From positions 8,542 to 17,835 of the forward strand of contig MGYR01000136.1 of assembly GCA_001801825.1 (NCBI GenBank): a DNA stretch of 9,294 bases, in the 5' to 3' direction. This document shows, in pieces, positions 1-6,152 of the stretch. The notes under the pieces were generated by a model. That model made no database searches, was not told where the DNA came from, and worked only from the letters and a program-made list of their open reading frames with translations. Source of the stretch: Gammaproteobacteria bacterium RIFCSPLOWO2_02_FULL_56_15 (lineage in GTDB: Bacteria > Pseudomonadota > Gammaproteobacteria > Eutrophobiales > Eutrophobiaceae). The translations under genes and the position numbers were made by a program. The first letter of the stretch is position 1. Each line of letters starts with the position of its first letter.

Positions 1-44
1 GGATCAAACATGCGCTCGGGAAAAGACCCCGTACATATACTAGA

Positions 45-104
45 ATTAACTTCATGTATAAATTATATATAATTGAATTTAAATTATTTAATACTCTATA
101 TTTA
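45..104. other. AT-rich palindromic stretch downstream of the first gene
   Basis: Positions 61-104 contain only 3 G or C in 44 bases, in sharp contrast to the GC-rich genes around them. The stretch holds a perfect 14-bp palindrome, AATTATATATAATT (61-74), and a perfect 10-bp one, AATTTAAATT (76-85). It starts directly after the stop codon of the minus-strand gene ending at 105. No GC stem with a T-run is present, so it is not a standard intrinsic terminator. Positions 1-44 show nothing recognisable. It could be an easily melted intergenic spacer, a protein-binding site or a relic of an insertion; the sequence alone does not decide. Confidence 0.5.
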
Positions 105-821
105 TTATTCCGGTCGATCTTCCAGGACCCGTTGCAGGTGCTGCTGGTAGATCTCCTCGGTACAGACATATTCCAGGATGGGGGTTTCCGGCGACCACTC
201 CCAGATCCCAGTCATTTCGATGGCTGCCATAAAGGCCACCGGGTCGTTTACGACAATCCGATCCACCAGTTTGCGCTTGCCCTCGGGATCCGTTTCCAGT
301 GTGATTCGTTCCTGGATACTGGCCTTTTCCGACAGGATGCTGGTACCCATAGTACGCTCCGCCAGATGGCTTGTGCTGACCACTAGGGTATCCCCTTCCC
401 AGTGCCCCACTGAATACCCCATACGCGTCGGCAGGACCGGTTCGGGACGCGGATAACCATCGAGATAGATCTTGCGGTACTGGAAATATCCCTCGAAGAA
501 CATTGTGATATCCTGCGGGCGCTGGATGACCTCCAGGGGAAACGGGGCGCCCATGGCCATTGAGCCAGGCATACCGGGAGGTATACAGAAGAACGGGGGT
601 TCATCCCGGTCCGGATCGTAGCTTGCTGTGAATTCTTCCACCAGTTTGCGCGCCCAGTCACTGTAAGGTGCATTACCCCTGGGGAAACCCTTGACTCGAT
701 TATCTCCCCGAGCCGGCATCCACAGTCCGGAGAAATCTGGGACTGCTCCGCTTTCGGCCCCGATTGCAAGAGCCGGGAGGGTCAATACCCATAGCAGCAA
801 AGGCGCCAATGACTTGATCAC
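105..821 (-). CDS. Secreted protein of unknown function, WEGD-motif family (copy 1)
   Basis: The 238-residue product starts with a Sec signal peptide (residues 1 to about 22: basic MIKS, hydrophobic core, AIGA). The GTG start is chosen because AGGAGG (830-835) lies 8 bases upstream. Visible landmarks are FSGLW (30-34), C79-x-PPGMP (81-85), MGYSVGHWEGDTLVV (134-148), ERI (171-173), NDP (192-194) and C220. The same landmarks recur in order in the gene at 1415-2221, so the two are distant paralogues. C79 and C220 could form a disulfide in the periplasm. Proteins of this type are, to my knowledge, uncharacterised and often found beside DUF6152 genes in catabolic clusters. Here a DUF6152 gene lies divergently 200 bases away. 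No catalytic motif is recognised, so no function is assigned. Confidence 0.88.
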   Translation of the reverse strand: MIKSLAPLLLWVLTLPALAIGAESGAVPDFSGLWMPARGDNRVKGFPRGNAPYSDWARKLVEEFTASYDPDRDEPPFFCIPPGMPGSMAMGAPFPLEVIQRPQDITMFFEGYFQYRKIYLDGYPRPEPVLPTRMGYSVGHWEGDTLVVSTSHLAERTMGTSILSEKASIQERITLETDPEGKRKLVDRIVVNDPVAFMAAIEMTGIWEWSPETPILEYVCTEEIYQQHLQRVLEDRPE

Positions 822-855
822 AAGATTTCCCTCCTCGTCCGGTGGATTAATTTAC

Positions 856-884
856 ATCATAGGCAGGCAATAGCCCGAGGACAA
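856..884 (-). promoter_or_regulatory. Candidate sigma70 promoter for the gene at 105-821
   Basis: On the minus strand TTGTCC (879-884) and TATGAT (856-861) are separated by 17 bases. The -35 matches consensus at 4 of 6 positions and the -10 at 5 of 6. Transcription would start near 849, giving a leader of about 28 bases that contains the AGGAGG site. This was found by eye only. Confidence 0.4.
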
Positions 885-951
885 CTACAAGGATGGTTAT
901 TGGTCACTGGTCATGGATGATAATCCCGTAGGGGGCCGCGCCAGATCCGAC

Positions 952-982
952 TTGTCAGTGAGCATGGATATTCAGTTATAAT
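952..982 (+). promoter_or_regulatory. Candidate sigma70 promoter for the DUF6152 gene at 1022
   Basis: A perfect TATAAT (977-982) is preceded by TTGTCA (952-957, 5 of 6). The spacer is 19 bases, longer than the optimum, so strength may depend on an activator. Transcription would start near 989, about 33 bases before the start codon. It is arranged back to back with the minus-strand promoter, so both genes may share control. Confidence 0.4.
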
Positions 983-1021
983 CGGCGCGAGCCTCCAGTA
1001 AATCCACCGCGATCAGGAGTC

Positions 1022-1393
1022 ATGCCAGTGATACGCTTATTATGCCTTCTAGCCCTTTCCGCAAGCGCCCTGTGGGCTGGCAACCTGAGCGCCCATCACT
1101 CCTTTGCCATCTATGACTTCGATACCCAGATCCCCTTCACCGGAGTCATTGAAACCATCAAGTTCCGGAATCCACACTGCGCCATGACACTCAAGCATAC
1201 CCGGGAGGATGGTACCACGGAGATAATCAATTTTATCGAAGGGGCGCCGGCCAACATGCTGGTCCGTAGCGGGCTGCGTCCGGAAATGGTAAAGCCCGGG
1301 ACCCGGATTACCGCCTACGGCTCACCGGACAAGCAAGACCCGACACGCTTTTTCCTGCGCAAGATTCAACTGGAGGACGGACGGGAATTTTAA
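1022..1393 (+). CDS. DUF6152-family secreted protein (copy 1)
   Basis: The 123-residue protein has a clear signal peptide (residues 1-24, ending NLSA). Predicted cleavage leaves a mature chain starting H25-H26-S. Further family landmarks are the YDFD stretch (31-34), NPH (50-52), IEGAPANMLVRSGL (72-85) and a GTRITAYG strand (93-100), consistent with a small beta-barrel or OB-like domain of about 100 residues. The function of DUF6152 is not established. The exposed N-terminal His plus the NPH histidine would suit metal binding, which is inference. AGGAG (1015-1019) sits only 2 bases before the ATG; a GTG at 1028 would have ideal spacing and the same signal peptide, so the exact start is open. 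It runs divergently from the WEGD gene and converges on the second WEGD gene with a 21-base gap. Confidence 0.9.
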   Translation: MPVIRLLCLLALSASALWAGNLSAHHSFAIYDFDTQIPFTGVIETIKFRNPHCAMTLKHTREDGTTEIINFIEGAPANMLVRSGLRPEMVKPGTRITAYGSPDKQDPTRFFLRKIQLEDGREF

Positions 1394-1414
1394 AATATGG
1401 GGTTGTCGGGTCCC

Positions 1415-2221
1415 CTACTCGCTTACCCGGTACTCCTCGTTGGTGGACATGATGCCTTCGTTGAGATCCGGCAGGCAGTGCACTTCGACAAAATCCACCT
1501 TGTCTTTGCGCCGGTAGACCTTGGTGCTCACCCACTCGCCATCCCAGATAGTGGGATCAGTGAGGGTATATTCGAATGTCAGGGTCTGACCGTCCTCGCT
1601 CAGGGTGATGCGCTCGATGGTGCGTAATTGATCGGTGACTGGGATCCCTTCCCGGATCCAATGCCGCTTGGTTTCAAAGTTGCGGGTATCAATCACGAGG
1701 GCCTCCCCTTCCCAGTAGCCGATGGATTCACCGTTATAGGAAGGCACATACAGATCGGGATCCGTGTGTTTCCGCCCGTCCATGAAGATCCACCGGACTT
1801 GGTTTTCGAAATTGGCGACCATCACAATCGAGGTGGGCAACTGGATCATATGGATGGGCCAGACCCGGTTCATCATCATCGGCAGGCCGGGTGGCCAGCA
1901 CAGGCCCACGTCGCCATTGTAGACCTTCCCTGCTTCCGCCGCTTCGCGGGCGCGCTCATGCCTCTTCAGGTATTCCGGTTTCAGAGCCGGCAGCGGATCA
2001 AACTGCCAGGTGGAAAAATCAATCAGCCAGGTGCCGGTGAGGTCGAAAGGGGCAGCAGGTCGTTTCACTTTGAGGTTTTCGAGCGACAGCGCTCCCTGCT
2101 GACCATCGGGGTTATCCCACATCTCCTGGCTTGAAATACTGCCGGAAAAGACCAGGCAGGTAGAGAACATAAGGCCAGTCAATCCTCGCCAGCGGCAGAT
2201 ACATAAACCCGGACGCTTCAT
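1415..2221 (-). CDS. Secreted protein of unknown function, WEGD-motif family (copy 2)
   Basis: This 268-residue protein is a diverged paralogue of the 105-821 product. Shared landmarks are LTGTW (61-65), C108-WPPGLP (109-114), the FMDGR stretch (146-150), SIGYWEGEALVIDT (166-179), ERI (203-205), TDP (221-223) and C249. The N-terminus has a basic stretch (MKRPGLCICRWRG) followed by a hydrophobic segment (14-30), so export by Sec is likely; no convincing lipobox is seen. Its ATG overlaps the stop of the DUF6152 gene as ATGA, and a GGAGG (2231-2235) lies 9 bases upstream. This is strong evidence of translational coupling and a shared task in the cell envelope. Compared with copy 1 it has an extra charged segment (about 66-105) before the first conserved Cys. 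The biochemical role is unknown. Confidence 0.9.
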   Translation of the reverse strand: MKRPGLCICRWRGLTGLMFSTCLVFSGSISSQEMWDNPDGQQGALSLENLKVKRPAAPFDLTGTWLIDFSTWQFDPLPALKPEYLKRHERAREAAEAGKVYNGDVGLCWPPGLPMMMNRVWPIHMIQLPTSIVMVANFENQVRWIFMDGRKHTDPDLYVPSYNGESIGYWEGEALVIDTRNFETKRHWIREGIPVTDQLRTIERITLSEDGQTLTFEYTLTDPTIWDGEWVSTKVYRRKDKVDFVEVHCLPDLNEGIMSTNEEYRVSE

Positions 2222-2649
2222 TCTTTCGCCCCTCCACTGTCACCTGCCGAGAGGCTTCTGCCGCTGGATCCGGGTGTGGCTCCCAGTACGGCGCCATCGA
2301 CCAGGACCGCACCCAGCAGGCTGCCGCCGGGTTTGCCGTCCCGGAGCGGATGCACGGTAATCTGCACCTTGTCTCCAGGATTCAAGGAGGTACGCTTCCA
2401 GCCTTGGCGTACCAGGATGTTGGGGCTGGTGCCCTCGATAATCCAAACCACCGCCTTGCCATCCGTGCCGGTGACTTTCAGTTGCAAGGAGGTATGGGGG
2501 TTCCGCCAGCTCCAGTCGACCACTTCCCCCTCCAGAGTGATCTGGGTATTGGCGTCATAGGGCGCACCCGAATGATGGCCGTAAACCGGTGCCTGGAACA
2601 GGTACAGGAAGAACAGTCCCGTGAATACTGGACCCGATAATCTCTTCAT
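2218..2649 (-). CDS. DUF6152-family secreted protein (copy 2)
   Basis: The start at 2649 is preferred over an ATG six bases upstream (2655) because GAGGG (2657-2661) is 7 bases from it but only 1 base from the upstream ATG. With this start the 143-residue protein has a signal peptide MKRLSGPVFTGLFFLYLF with cleavage predicted after VYG (24). The mature chain begins H25-H26-S, and NPH falls at 50-52, exactly the numbering of the plus-strand copy at 1022-1393. IEGTSPNILVRQGW (71-84) also matches that copy. It has a longer C-terminal tail, Gly/Ser-rich and probably disordered (about 122-143). It is the first gene of a two-gene operon with the WEGD-family gene. Function is unknown; a metal-binding or structural role in the periplasm is possible. 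Confidence 0.9.
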   Translation of the reverse strand: MKRLSGPVFTGLFFLYLFQAPVYGHHSGAPYDANTQITLEGEVVDWSWRNPHTSLQLKVTGTDGKAVVWIIEGTSPNILVRQGWKRTSLNPGDKVQITVHPLRDGKPGGSLLGAVLVDGAVLGATPGSSGRSLSAGDSGGAKE

Positions 2650-2755
2650 AGACATACCCTCAGCTTATCCCGGAATTTCACCCATAGTAGAACAGCTTCC
2701 CGCAACTGGAAAGCGGAAATACCTGATACCGCTTGGAGGGAGTCATAACGTCGAA

Positions 2756-2984
2756 TCAGGCTTGCTCAGCCGCCGCCAGATCCTCTCGGAGTGTCTTCGT
2801 GGCGAGCAGGAAGTGCAGCGCCGCCCAGGCGGTTGAGATCACCACGACCGCCAGGATGGCGTAGCGCAGCGAGTCGTTACCGAGTTGGGGTTGCAGATAA
2901 TCGCTGGCCATGCCGTATAGCGCCGCGGCCATGCAGAGATGGCGGCAGACCGGTCGCTGCCAGAGGTAGCGGAAAGTTGCCAGG
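2756..2984 (-). pseudogene. Internally deleted remnant of a spinster-like MFS transporter
   Basis: Read on the minus strand, this open stretch matches two separate parts of the intact transporter at 6298-7632. Its first part matches residues about 226-250 (LWQRPVCRHLCMAAALYGM). It then jumps directly to a match with residues 394-443 (SDYLQPQLGNDSLRYAILA onward). The missing 143 residues were removed in frame, with the join at a Gly-Met found at both edges (YGM and VGM). The gene's N-terminal half is absent; similarity ends near 2984. An open frame continues upstream to a TTG at 2995, but without a good ribosome site. The frame still ends in a TGA at 2756-2758. It lies just upstream of and parallel to the DUF6152/WEGD operon, so an ancestral transporter-DUF6152-WEGD operon is plausible. 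A functional two-helix peptide is unlikely. Confidence 0.8.
2805..2851. repeat. 47-bp exact direct repeat, left copy
   Basis: These 47 bases are identical to 6350-6396 in the same orientation. They code for the C-terminal membrane segment of the MFS remnant and sit within a longer region of high but imperfect identity (roughly 2780-2900 against 6325-6450). The copies lie 3,545 bases apart and bracket the cyclase block. Confidence 0.85.
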
Positions 2985-3005
2985 CCAGCCAACAATTGTG
3001 GCTGG
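2985..3005. other. Perfect 7-bp stem-loop at the edge of the MFS remnant
   Basis: CCAGCCA (2985-2991) pairs with TGGCTGG (2999-3005) around a 7-base loop. It lies between the stop codon of the 103-residue gene (3033) and the point where MFS similarity ends (about 2984). No T-run follows on either strand, so it is not a canonical intrinsic terminator, though it could stabilise the 3' end of the cyclase transcript. Its exact position at the break suggests it could also mark a rearrangement point. Confidence 0.4.
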
Positions 3006-3032
3006 ACCTAGCGCCCGCGAGTCTACCGTTAG

Positions 3033-3344
3033 TTATCGGATGACGATAACCGGGTCGAGCATTCCGATCTCGTCGACCTCGAGCACATACTTGAACTCCG
3101 TTCCTCGCCTTGCTTCTTTTGGAACTTCAAGGACGATCAAGTCCGGGACCTTATCCGTGGTTTCGACATTCAGCCAACTGGCGCCGGTTCCCACCTGCTT
3201 CGTTCGCGCGCTTCCTGGCGGAACGCCGTTGCGAAACCGCAACGTCACGGTGGAGTCTGGGCAGACCTCGACGCGTTCGGGTTGGACTTCGAGGTGGCCT
3301 CTGAAGCTGATCACGTTCACGGTTGCCACGGTTGTCGTATTCAT
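3033..3344 (-). CDS. Small beta-rich protein of unknown function, co-transcribed with the cyclase
   Basis: The 103-residue product has no signal peptide or membrane segment and begins MNTTTVATVNVISF. Alternating hydrophobic strands (VTLRFRN, DLIVLEVP, EFKYVLEVD, DPVIVIR) suggest an immunoglobulin- or cupredoxin-like beta sandwich. Only one Cys (28) and one His (17) are present, so a type 1 copper site is not supported. The start is well defined: AGAAGGAG (3353-3360) ends 8 bases before the ATG. It begins only 35 bases after the cyclase stop on the same strand, so co-transcription is very likely. It might be a partner or target of the cyclase, but nothing in the sequence shows this. I do not recognise a named family. 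Confidence 0.82.
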   Translation of the reverse strand: MNTTTVATVNVISFRGHLEVQPERVEVCPDSTVTLRFRNGVPPGSARTKQVGTGASWLNVETTDKVPDLIVLEVPKEARRGTEFKYVLEVDEIGMLDPVIVIR

Positions 3345-3379
3345 TTTGTTGTCTCCTTCTGGATTTGATTGTTGCCTTC

Positions 3380-5719
3380 TCAGTCCCCGACGAGCGCAAT
3401 GAAGCGCTCGTTGTCACGCAGGTTCGTCAAGTGCGGCTCGGCTCGGATCATCGCGCGCGAGTAGCCCATCTCGACGGCGGCCTCCAGCCGATCGAGCGCC
3501 GCGTCCGTCTCGCCGAGGCGTAGTCGGACCAAAGCCTCGATATAGTGAACATATGGATCCATAGGCGCCAGTTCGCGAGCCGTCGTGATGAGTCGTTGGG
3601 CCTCGTCGAGTCGATCGAGCATGGCGACGATCCACGTGAGATCGGTAATGGTCTGGTAGTCCAGGCTGTTGACAGCGAGCCGCTGTCGGGCCAGCCGCTC
3701 GGCTTCGACGAATGCTCTAGCGGCCGCGGCCGAGTCGCCGGAGCGCTCGAGTACGTCACCGAGATTCGACCAGGCGGAATGAATCTGCGGCCCCATCCCT
3801 ATAGCCTTCTCGAGGGTAACCCTGGCTTGCTCGAAGTTGTTGAGATAGTAGTGCATCATTCCGAGGTTTATTAAGGTCTGTGGGCTCGGCTGCACCTCCA
3901 ACGCGCGCTCGAACGCGCGTGCGGCATCCGCGAAATCGCCTGCGAGCATCGATGACCCGGCGAGATTGGTCCAGCCGGTTTCGTTTCTCGTGTCGAACGA
4001 GACGACTTCACGGTAGGCGTCCACAGCTTCCACATAGCGTCCGTTCCTGAACAAGAACCCCCCGAGCGAGTTGTACGTCCGCCAGTTACCGGGTTGTAAT
4101 CCGACCGCTTGGCGGTAACGCTGCTCGGCTTCGATCCGGCGCCCTTGGTTCAGATATGCGTCTGCACTCCCCGTGAGTGCAGGAACGTCGTTCGGGTTGA
4201 TGGCCAGGGCGCGCTCGAAGGCGAGTTCGGCATCCGTCGTTCGTCCGGTGCGGAGATACAATGTGCCAAGCGCATCGTGCACAACGATGAGGTTCGGGTT
4301 GTTCTCTAGCGCGGACCCGCATGATTGCTCCGCCTGCCCGACGTAACTCGTGTTCTTGGTCTCATCGTACGCAGCGATGTAGGTGAGACAAATCCCCGCA
4401 AAGGCTGCGGCATAGCCGGGATCGACGTCCAACGACTCGCGAAACGCACCGAGCGCTTGTTCGATAGCCGCTTGCGTCAACGGTCGCTGAATGATGTCCA
4501 TCCCGCGCCGGTATGCGAGATAGGCATCGTAGCTGGCCGTCTCCGCACCAACATACACCGGCGTTTCAGCTACTGACGGTAGTGCTACGCGCAGATTGGC
4601 GACGATGAGCTTAGTAATTTCGTCTTGGATCTGCAGATACTCGCGGATCGGCTCATCGAACGTGCGTGATACGATGTGAAAACCCGTCGCCGAGTCGATG
4701 AGCTGCGCGACGACACGCAGCATATCACCGCTCTTGCGCACGCTGCCTTCGAGGTAATATGCGACGCGGAGCCGGTTGCGGACCTCCTGCGAAGAGGATT
4801 TGGCGCCGAGCGCAAACGAATCCCCGCGCGACGATACACTCAGCGACGGAGTAGCCGTGAGACGATCGATGACGTCGTCACCGAGACCTTCGCTGAAGAT
4901 TCGCATCTCCTCCGTCCCGTCGATGTTCAGGAACGGCAGCACGGCAATGGAATTGGGCTGCACGGCAACCGCGGTAACGGCCGTCGTGCCACTCTCTTCT
5001 GACAATTCACGCACGCCGCCACCGCGATCGGCGCCGCGGCCTGTGCCTTCGATCTCCGACGGAGCCGTTGCGACCGGCGGTTGGTCGAGCTGCAACACGA
5101 ACGCTGCCATCGCGGCGACCAGGAACAGCGCCGCAACCGCAGCTCCGGCCAATCCCGGCCCTGGCTGCCTTGCCGTCGTGGCCGGCGCCTGCGCGCCGGC
5201 GCTCACACGCCAGACGTGTACCGGCGCCGCCACGTTCTTGACGTGCTGTTGGCCCTGGTCCTCGTAACGGGCAACGATCTGATGCTTGACGGCTGCGTAC
5301 ACCGCATCGGAGATACACAAGCCACCGGGTAGAGCCAACGCTTCGAGCCGCGCAGCGACGTTCACGCCGGTGCCGTAGACGTCCTGCTCGTCCACCCAGA
5401 TATCGCCGATATCGACGCCCATCCGAAAGGCCACGCGTCTGTCAGTGGGTTGTGCGGCAAACATCTTCGTGAACAGGTTCTGCATCGACAGTGCAGCCCG
5501 CACTGCACTTTCGACCGTGGAGAATTCCGCTAGAAAACCGTCCCCGGTGAGCTTGACGATACGGCCCCGGTACCGCTCGATGGTACGGTCGATGGCTTCG
5601 GCTCGCGCACGCTGCCAAGCCGCGACGGTCCCGGCTCCGTCGAACTCCATGAGCCGCGTGTACCCCGCGATATCGGCCGCGAGTATGGCCGCGAGCCGTT
5701 GCGGGAGATCTACCGCCAC
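3380..5719 (-). CDS. Class III adenylate cyclase with FlgO/TolB-like domain and TPR repeats
   Basis: This 779-residue protein should make cyclic AMP from ATP. The N-terminal cyclase domain (about 8-172) has all the expected catalytic residues. Metal-binding aspartates are D16 (AADIAGYTRL) and D60 (KLTGDGFLAEF). Adenine-specifying residues are K56 and D113 (DVYGTGVN). Transition-state residues are N120 and R124. One hydrophobic segment (189-209) follows. Then comes an FlgO/TolB N-terminal-like domain (about 255-360: NSIAVLPFLNI, GLGDDVIDRL, YYLEGSVRKSG), then TPR-type helical repeats to the end (about 395-779). The cyclase domain should be cytoplasmic and the FlgO/TPR part periplasmic, serving as sensor or scaffold. 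The GTG start is chosen for AAGGGG (5726-5731) 6 bases upstream and because the cyclase domain begins at once. All six key residues are intact, so activity is likely. The signal it senses is unknown. Confidence 0.93.
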   Translation of the reverse strand: MAVDLPQRLAAILAADIAGYTRLMEFDGAGTVAAWQRARAEAIDRTIERYRGRIVKLTGDGFLAEFSTVESAVRAALSMQNLFTKMFAAQPTDRRVAFRMGVDIGDIWVDEQDVYGTGVNVAARLEALALPGGLCISDAVYAAVKHQIVARYEDQGQQHVKNVAAPVHVWRVSAGAQAPATTARQPGPGLAGAAVAALFLVAAMAAFVLQLDQPPVATAPSEIEGTGRGADRGGGVRELSEESGTTAVTAVAVQPNSIAVLPFLNIDGTEEMRIFSEGLGDDVIDRLTATPSLSVSSRGDSFALGAKSSSQEVRNRLRVAYYLEGSVRKSGDMLRVVAQLIDSATGFHIVSRTFDEPIREYLQIQDEITKLIVANLRVALPSVAETPVYVGAETASYDAYLAYRRGMDIIQRPLTQAAIEQALGAFRESLDVDPGYAAAFAGICLTYIAAYDETKNTSYVGQAEQSCGSALENNPNLIVVHDALGTLYLRTGRTTDAELAFERALAINPNDVPALTGSADAYLNQGRRIEAEQRYRQAVGLQPGNWRTYNSLGGFLFRNGRYVEAVDAYREVVSFDTRNETGWTNLAGSSMLAGDFADAARAFERALEVQPSPQTLINLGMMHYYLNNFEQARVTLEKAIGMGPQIHSAWSNLGDVLERSGDSAAAARAFVEAERLARQRLAVNSLDYQTITDLTWIVAMLDRLDEAQRLITTARELAPMDPYVHYIEALVRLRLGETDAALDRLEAAVEMGYSRAMIRAEPHLTNLRDNERFIALVGD

Positions 5720-5772
5720 GAGAAGCCCCTTTGCACGCGCAGCGTGATCGTCGGACTATTGCACGCGATCGA

Positions 5773-5880
5773 TCAGGGTAGGAAATCGCTTTCGGCCAAT
5801 AGGACGGATTTGGCGTTCAGCATGTCTTTATCCGTCCTTTTGCGCCATTTGACATCAGCCCTGTTATGCGTAGCCGTCAT
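5773..5880 (-). pseudogene. 35-codon N-terminal remnant, probably of an IS256/Mutator-type transposase
   Basis: A perfect AGGAGG (5887-5892) lies 6 bases before an ATG that opens a 35-codon frame ending in TGA. The product begins MTATHNRADVKWRKR and continues with DKDMLNAKSVLLAESDFL. From memory, this resembles the N-terminus of IS256-family transposases, where an ...LLAxxDFLRxxV...Q segment precedes the EAEM region. After DFL the frame stops; one frame over, LIDRVQ follows before a stop, which would fit a frameshift close to the end of the remnant. The rest of a transposase (about 400 residues) is missing. Alternatively it is a genuine leader peptide of the cyclase transcript, since it lies 53 bases upstream of the cyclase start and has a strong ribosome site. 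No terminal inverted repeat was identified. Confidence 0.45.
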
Positions 5881-5951
5881 TTCGCACCTCCTCCCCTTGT
5901 CTGCTCGATGTATTTCGCTGGTCTGACAAAACACCGACATCATACAGGGTG

Positions 5952-5980
5952 AATATAGTCAACAGACTCCTGTCGGGCAA
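5952..5980 (-). promoter_or_regulatory. Candidate sigma70 promoter upstream of the transposase remnant and cyclase
   Basis: On the minus strand TTGCCC (5975-5980) and TATATT (5952-5957) are 17 bases apart, matching consensus at 4 and 5 of 6 positions. A transcript from here would run through the 35-codon remnant and into the cyclase, with a leader of about 225 bases. If the remnant is a transposase start, this may be the element's own promoter now serving the cyclase. Confidence 0.3.
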
Positions 5981-6152
5981 GGCTAGAATCCTCAGGCAAT
6001 GTCCGGCAGGGGGGCTAAGTCAAAGGGTTCTGGCTGCTATTGGACCAGCCGAATTCTTCAGTCGGCGGGGCCTTGCTGGCGCGTGTTTCTGGTGTCAACC
6101 CTGACAAGGCGGGGGAGCAGCGCGTTTTACAGGAGAAAGCGAGTAAGTAGTC

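Noticed and set aside
1..5. GGATC at the very start as a sign of a cloning junction
   Set aside because: A five-base match at a window edge is expected by chance and proves nothing.
1628..2134. A 168-codon plus-strand frame
   Set aside because: It is the shadow of the WEGD-family gene on the minus strand, which has a signal peptide, conserved motifs shared with a paralogue and translational coupling.
2671..2755. A hairpin (GCTTTCC/GGGAAGC on the minus strand, about 2695-2715) as terminator of the MFS remnant
   Set aside because: It needs a G-U pair, and the following bases are not a T-run; only a weak -10-like TACTAT follows, so neither terminator nor promoter is supported.
3033..3344. Calling the 103-residue protein a copper protein (cupredoxin)
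   Set aside because: The strand pattern is compatible with such a fold, but the Cys, His and Met ligands of a type 1 copper site are not in place.
4776..5267. A 163-codon plus-strand frame opposite the cyclase gene
   Set aside because: It is antisense to a well-supported coding region with intact catalytic motifs, is rich in Arg/Ser/Pro as expected for a GC-rich shadow frame, and has no ribosome site.
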